Assembly (NCBI RefSeq): GCF_031755915.1
Contig: NC_083389.1
Location: forward strand, 1,852,001-1,916,000
Reading direction: 5' to 3'
DNA: 64,000 nt
Origin: Ziziphus jujuba
Lineage: Eukaryota; Streptophyta; Magnoliopsida; Rosales; Rhamnaceae
Both the position numbers and the translations under genes were made by a program. Below the pieces are notes generated by a model. It saw nothing but the letters and a program-made list of their open reading frames with translations, did not search any database and was not told where the DNA came from. How positions within the stretch are numbered: position 1 is the first letter of the stretch; every line of letters begins with the position of its first letter. Below are positions 58,079 through 64,000 of this stretch, one piece after another.

Positions 58079-59026
58079 TTGTCCATATCCAAAGAGCCAA
58101 GACCTGTTTTGAGCATACAAGCGGTTGCGGTACATTTAAGGGATCTGGGCAACATGAAATTGTTCCTATGCTTCATGGATTCAATGCATATGTTTAAGAG
58201 GATATGGAATCAATTCCAGGAAGATTCAAACCCATCCAAATAGGGGCTATACGCATAACATGAAGAATTGGCCGGTTTTGCTGTATTTTCTGCTGACTTT
58301 ACTGTACTTTGCTGAGTTGGCTTTTTCTCTTGCTTCCAGGAAAGGGTAACATGTGGGACTCCAGAATAAGCTTATTTGGCATCCTAAAAAGCATATTGAA
58401 GCTGATTTGGAGTTCAAATTGGTCAAAGATTGGTCAAAGTCAACTTAGTCAAAAAGCTAGTATTTTAGTTTCCTAATTTGATTCTACTTTTTGTTTTAGG
58501 AAATTACCATTACTTTTTGGGTTTTATTTATTTATTTGCTGGAAAAATAAGTTTGGCAAGTTATGACTTTAATATTTTCATTGTATATTAATTAATTAAT
58601 AATTCAAAATAAAGGAATTAATTAATCAAAATTAGATTAGGAAAGGAGTGAGAAATTTGACCACTATAGGAAACCACATGTATGGCCGGTTTTTCTCTTT
58701 AGTTTTTAGGTTTTTATTTTGTTTCCTTAGCCTATGTAAGGGCTTGTTTTTTAGGAAGAACACACCATTAATAATATTTAGAATTTATTTTGTGAGATTG
58801 AATTTCTCTTTGTTCTTTTAAACCCCTAAAACACCATTAGAGAGTGAGTGTTTTAGTTTTGACTTATCAATAGGACTTCCATCACCTATTGTGGCATCGT
58901 CATTATATACCAAGGTTTCTAATCACAGGTTGGTTAGGGGTAAATGTGACCATTAGAACTTGAATATAATTAGATTCGGGCTAAGATAATACGGGTTTCA
59001 GAGTAAGTCATCCTAGGTTCATATCA
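58079..59026 (+). repeat. Gypsy F 5' LTR, right piece
   Basis: It continues the LTR from 37694 after D. It ends GGTTCATATCA at 59026. The two pieces total about 1.1 kb, the family LTR length. Confidence 0.85.
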
Positions 59027-59028
59027 TT

Positions 59029-59040
59029 TGGTATTAGAGC
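59029..59040 (+). promoter_or_regulatory. Gypsy F primer-binding site
   Basis: TGGTATTAGAGC has one C to T change from the initiator tRNA-Met complement, two bases after the LTR. Confidence 0.85.
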
Positions 59041-60174
59041 CGCCTTTTGTTCAAGTTTGATCTATCTTTATTTGTTTTTTTTTTCATGTTATTCTAGAAT
59101 TTTAGTATTAGGTTAAGGTTCCTTCTATCATCATACACATTTTTCATATTAAAAAAAATAAATAAATTTCATTCCTAGTAAAATTAGGTTTTCCTTGTTC
59201 TACCATATTTTTGTTTCTTAGTTTGTTGGTTGTCTTTCATTATTGTTCTTGTTAATTTTAGTTTTTGTTGACTTTTCTTTGCTGTTTTAGTCTTACATAT
59301 TTGCATTCATATATTCCCCCCAAAAAAAAAGAGAGAGGGGTTTGCGGCAACATATAAAGAAAACAAAAAAATTGCACATTTTTATTTTGTTGGTGGTCAC
59401 GGGTTTGGTGATTATTTGGTGTTGGAATTGAAATTTAAGTGTTGATTCTTGCTACTGCAGTTGTCTTATATTCAGTTTAAAAAAACAAAAAAAAGAAGAA
59501 GAAAAAGCCGAGTTAGAAATTTTTTTTTTCCGATTTGTTGAATTTGGTGTTGAAATTTGTTGCTGGAAATTTGTTGGAGCTGCTGATTTGTTGATTATTT
59601 ATTCAATATTTGGAGTTTTTCGAGAATTATTTTGATGCTGGATATTTGAATTTTGGGTGCTTAAATTATTTGGATTAAAATTAATTGAAGGATTTGATAC
59701 AGAACTTGAATTACAAATACAACAACCAACACTATTCTATATTTTTGGTCGATTTAATTCTTGTTTGAGTTTGAAATTATATTTCCTAAATTTTATTCTT
59801 GAATCCTTAATCTCTTACCATCTGGTCCAGTTCTTCCTAATTCTGAAAATTTTCTTATTATTTTGCTTTAATTTTCCTAGAAAGCCAAAAAGTAGAATTT
59901 GTTAAATTCATCAGCATTGCTTGCTTTTTGCTATTGTTTTGTTGGTAAGTTTAATTAAAACATACTTCTGATCTAATTGCTTTTTTGTCAGTGTTTTAAT
60001 TAGAACTTTGAGTTAATTCTTTGAGTGGAAAAGGGCAAGAGTGCGTGAGATTAAAATAGGGTAAAAGCCGAAACTAGTGTGAAAACATGAGTGGCGAGAC
60101 CTTGATTGAGTGAAACACGTGAGGGAGTGATGTTTGGTGAGAATATATTTTATTTATGTATTTTTCATACTAGC
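59041..60174 (+). other. Gypsy F leader
   Basis: Homologous, in inverted orientation, to the D leader at 55777-56887. The frame at 59657-59905 is incidental. Confidence 0.75.
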
Positions 60175-60196
60175 ATGGCCGATTCAAGGGTGAGAT
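60175..60196 (+). pseudogene. Gypsy F gag start, cut by gypsy G
   Basis: ATGGCCGATTCAAGGGTGAG encodes MADSRVR, matching the first residues of E Gag (MADSRIR). The remainder is replaced by the G LTR from 60197. Confidence 0.75.
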
Positions 60197-61325
60197 TGAC
60201 ACGAACCTAGGATGACCTACTCCTAAACCCGTATTATATTAGCCCGAATCGAATTATGTTCAAGTTCTAATGGTCACCTTGACTCCTAACCAACCTGTGA
60301 TTAGAAACCTTGGTATATAATGAAGATGCCACAATAGGTGATGGATGTCCTATTGATAAGTCAAACTAAAACACTCATTCACTAATGGTGTTTTAGGTGT
60401 TCAAAGAGAACAAAGAGAATTCACTCTCACAATTAATTTTCTCTACAAAATTCAAACTCCCTTCTTATTGAAAAATAAGCCTTTAAATAGGCTACAAAGT
60501 CACAAAATAAAACCCTAAAAACAAAGGGAAAACCGGCCATACAAAGTAGTTTCCTATGGTGGCCGAAATTCTCACTCCTTTCCTAATCTAATTTGGATTA
60601 ATTAATTCCTTTATTTTGAATTAGGAATTAATTAATTTACAATGAAAATAATAAAATAATAAATTTCCTAAACTTATTTTTCTAGAAAATAAATAAATAA
60701 AAACTAAAAAGTAATAGTAATTTCCTAAAACAAAAAGTAGAATCAAATTAGGAAACTATAATACTAGCTTTTTGACTAAGTTGACTTTGACCAATCTTTA
60801 ACCAAATTGAGCGCCAAATCAGCTTCAATATGCTTTTTAGGATTCTAAATAAGCTGAATCTGAAGTCCCACACGGTTCCCATGCTTGGAAGAGGAAGAAA
60901 AATCCAACTCAGCAAAATACAGTAAAACCAGCACAAAATACAGTAAAAAACAGGCCAAATTTGAAGCTGACCGTACAACCCCTTTTTGAATGCCTTTGAA
61001 GCTGCCTTGACTTGATTCGATATCCTATTAGACATATGCATGCATCCATAAAGAGTTGGAACAATTTCATGCTGCTTGTTGTCCATATTTGCACCAAAAC
61101 TGCTACTTGGGTCCGTATCGGCTTCCACCACTTAGATGCTTAGAATAGGCTTTGTATCTTCAAGTATGGATACGCTCTGTTGAGAATTGATTACCCCTAT
61201 ATAAATGCTCCCGGTTTGTCCTTAAATCTCTTAATTTGAGGTTTTGTGATTGGCCTGGTCTTCATCCATGTCAGGTTAGCACCCAGTGGGTTATCGGTTG
61301 AGCGGGCACGAGCGAAATCACATCA
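60197..61325 (-). repeat. Gypsy G 3' LTR (1129 bp)
   Basis: It begins TGACACGAACC (one change from the family start) and ends GAAATCACATCA. It is more diverged from E than the two E LTRs are from each other, so it appears older. TTCCCCGCC at 61326 is the polypurine tract read on the minus strand. Confidence 0.85.
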
Positions 61326-62500
61326 TTCCCCGCCTTTTGAAAAGGATTTGTCCTCCAATCAAGATCATCACCTGCAGCAAAAGGAGTTAAATCAGCAACA
61401 TTAAATGCAGCACTCATGTTATACTCACCCGGTAAATCAAGCTTGAAGGCATTCTTGTTGTTCGGCTCCAAAACTTGAAATGATCCAACCACATAAGACA
61501 TAGGCTAGTACTTTTTTTGTTTGGGGAACCTCTTGTTTCTTGAGTGCAATCAAACCAAATCTCCTAGGTCAAACACTATCTCAACAAATAGTAGAAATAC
61601 AAGTTCATCACACTTTTTAATATTAGCAAATAATATCTCCCAAATTTTTAAATTTCCACTAAGTAAAGCTTTTAATAATGCAGATAAAGTTTTATACAAC
61701 AAAAACATTTTTAATTTCGCATCTATATAGTTCATAACCAGCAATGGTTTCTTACCCAAGATAGCCTTATTAACATCCCCCAAACTCAAATAAAATTTTT
61801 TACTTTTTCTTTCTTTCCTTTCTTTTCCTTTCTCTCTCTCGGTTTTCTCATCATTTCTCTCGAGTTTTTCCATTCTTCTCACCCCACTTTCGGCCTTCTC
61901 AAGGTTTTTCCACTCAATTTGTGTTTTAAAATGCTTACCTTGGACAGCAAGCTTGGACTTACCTTCTTGGATGGATGGTGAAGCCGTTAATGCCACACTA
62001 GCCTTCTCCTTGAATGTTTCAGCCTCCCTCTTTTGTTGGATTTGTAATTGGTCTCTATATACTTCCTTTGGAGTTAATGGCTCTAGCTTGACCTTCTTGC
62101 CTTTGAATCTAAAAACAATACAATTCTCTCGACCAAAATTAGTAGCATCTTTATCAAATTGCCATGGCCTACCCAACAAAATATGACCCACATGCATAGG
62201 AACAACATTACCCAATACAACATCCACATATGTATCAATGCTGAATTTTACTTTGGCTTGTTCATTTACTTTTATCTCAGCACTATCATTTAGCCATTGT
62301 AATCTATATGGTTCTAGATGTTTAATAGTTGTTAGGCCTAATTTATCAACTACCATGCTACTAATTACATTTGCACAACTTCCACTATCTATAATCATAC
62401 TACATATGTTACTTTGAATTTCGCATCGAGTGTGAAAGATGTTTTCTCTTTGAATTTGTTCCTCATCTTTGTATACAGTAATGACCCTCCTTTCAACCAA
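61271..62500 (-). pseudogene. Gypsy G protease, linker and chimeric pol remnant
   Basis: A 316-codon frame (61550-62500) has the protease motif IDSGSCANVIS, ILLGRPWQFDKD, a lysine-rich linker and FYLSLGDVNKAI. Next come the integrase scrap KTLSALLKALLSGNLKIWEI and the RT scrap LFANIKKCDELVFLLFVEIV. A frame at 61271-61501 has the C-terminal SFQVLEPNNKNAFKLDLPGE and AAFNVADLTPF, ending in the LTR. RT, RNase H and integrase cores are absent. The arrangement equals the second half of the E frame. Confidence 0.85.
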
Positions 62501-62971
62501 GCTTAAGTCATCCCTTGAAGGCTGGAGTGTTTTGGGTTCCTCATGCTCATCATGTCCGACTTCTAGATCTTAAATTTCAGTTTCAGCATCACTTTCTTCA
62601 CTTTCGGATTCTAGTTCTCCATTACCTTTCAACACCATAATCCTCCTATTCAGGCATTGGCTAGTGATGTCTCCTCATCCCTGGCACTTAAAACACACAA
62701 TTTCATGAGTTTTAGAAGGATTAGGATCATATTTACCTTCACTTTTGTGTGCTTGGATAGATTCCGTTCTAGTCTCTCTCCTTGGCCGACTTGAACTTTC
62801 TTCTCCCATTTTTGGCTTTGGGTTGTTTTCAAAGGTAAGATTGTTTCTCCAGCCACTTGGAATTGATCTTCCACTGTTTGAAACTCCTCTAAACCGTGAC
62901 CCTACACCCCTCCTCTTTAATTGATGCTCTAATTTAATAGCCACATTCAACATCTCCTCCAATTCCACATA
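62501..62971 (-). pseudogene. Gypsy G gag C-terminal part
   Basis: The zinc-knuckle region (CFKCQG, frame at 62675-63001) and the preceding [20 protein letters not shown] are recognisable, with a frame break at 62675. The left edge of the coding homology is cut exactly where psbB begins (HIWH then YVELEE). Confidence 0.82.

Positions 62972-64000
<1,029 letters not shown>

Larger units (their letters stand above)
37536..60196 (+). mobile_element. Gypsy F: plus-strand Ty3/gypsy element, 5' part only, hosting gypsy D
   Basis: F is present as its 5' LTR, leader and the first few codons of gag. Its 5' LTR begins TGATGAGAATCCG at 37536, nine bases after the psbC stop. It is split by gypsy D (37695-58078) and ends at 59026, next to a primer site. 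The gag start is at 60175, cut by gypsy G at 60197. Nothing of F is found right of G, so no 3' LTR or target duplication can be checked. Confidence 0.82.
60197..62971 (-). mobile_element. Gypsy G: non-autonomous element, 5' end missing at psbB
   Basis: The left 3' LTR (60197-61325) is complete and the internal region runs to mid-gag at 62971, where psbB sequence starts. The gag N-terminus, leader, primer site and 5' LTR are absent. It shares the integrase-scrap and RT-scrap arrangement of E. Confidence 0.84.

Overview
The window looks like nuclear DNA of a flowering plant, probably a eudicot. It holds a large, decaying insertion of plastid DNA (a NUPT) that is interrupted by nested LTR retrotransposons. 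It is not a working plastid genome. Almost every plastid reading frame is broken by stops, indels or truncation, many changes are C to T or G to A, non-adjacent plastome segments are joined end to end, and Ty1/copia and Ty3/gypsy elements with target-site duplications sit inside the plastid DNA. I cannot name the species.

Layout. Block P1 (1-6896) is inverted plastid large-single-copy DNA: trnG-UCC, trnS-GCU, psbI remnant, psbK, trnQ-UUG, rps16, trnK exon 1 and the 5' end of matK. A copia element on the minus strand follows (copia I, 6897-15292). Both of its outer LTR ends are missing, and it carries a deleted gypsy element (gypsy A, 8564-12568) with a perfect 5-bp target duplication. Block P2 (15293-19523) is inverted-repeat DNA: rpl23 5' end, trnI-CAU and the 5' half of ycf2. 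It joins directly to block P3 (19524-27007): rbcL 3' end, accD, psaI, ycf4, cemA and petA. P3 joins directly to block P4 (27008-37535): rpoB 5' end, trnC, petN, psbM, trnD/trnY/trnE, trnT, psbD and psbC. P4 carries a copia solo LTR between trnD and trnY. Block P5 (62972-64000) is part of psbB.

Between P4 and P5 lies a retrotransposon nest. Plus-strand gypsy F starts just after psbC. Inside its 5' LTR sits gypsy D, about 8.1 kb once later insertions are subtracted and the only copy here with protease, RT, RNase H and integrase regions. Inside D are a plus-strand solo LTR (H) and gypsy E. E carries copia II in its 5' leader and a GC-rich 0.73-kb segment in its 5' LTR. Gypsy G, minus strand, sits in the gag start of F and is cut off at psbB.

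Gypsy A, D, E, F, G and H belong to one family: LTRs of about 1.0-1.1 kb beginning TG and ending CA, a primer site matching initiator tRNA-Met where it survives, and a pol frame that runs 60-120 codons into the 3' LTR. That last trait recalls centromeric CRM chromoviruses (inference). The most interesting signal is a set of rearranged non-autonomous members. E had a reading frame of about 1,030 codons, now with one stop, that keeps gag and protease but lacks RT, RNase H and integrase. E and G share a scrap of integrase placed before a scrap of RT, in reverse of normal order, and A, E and G share the RT-to-C-terminus junction. This suggests that rearranged derivatives were themselves copied, probably by enzymes from relatives such as D.
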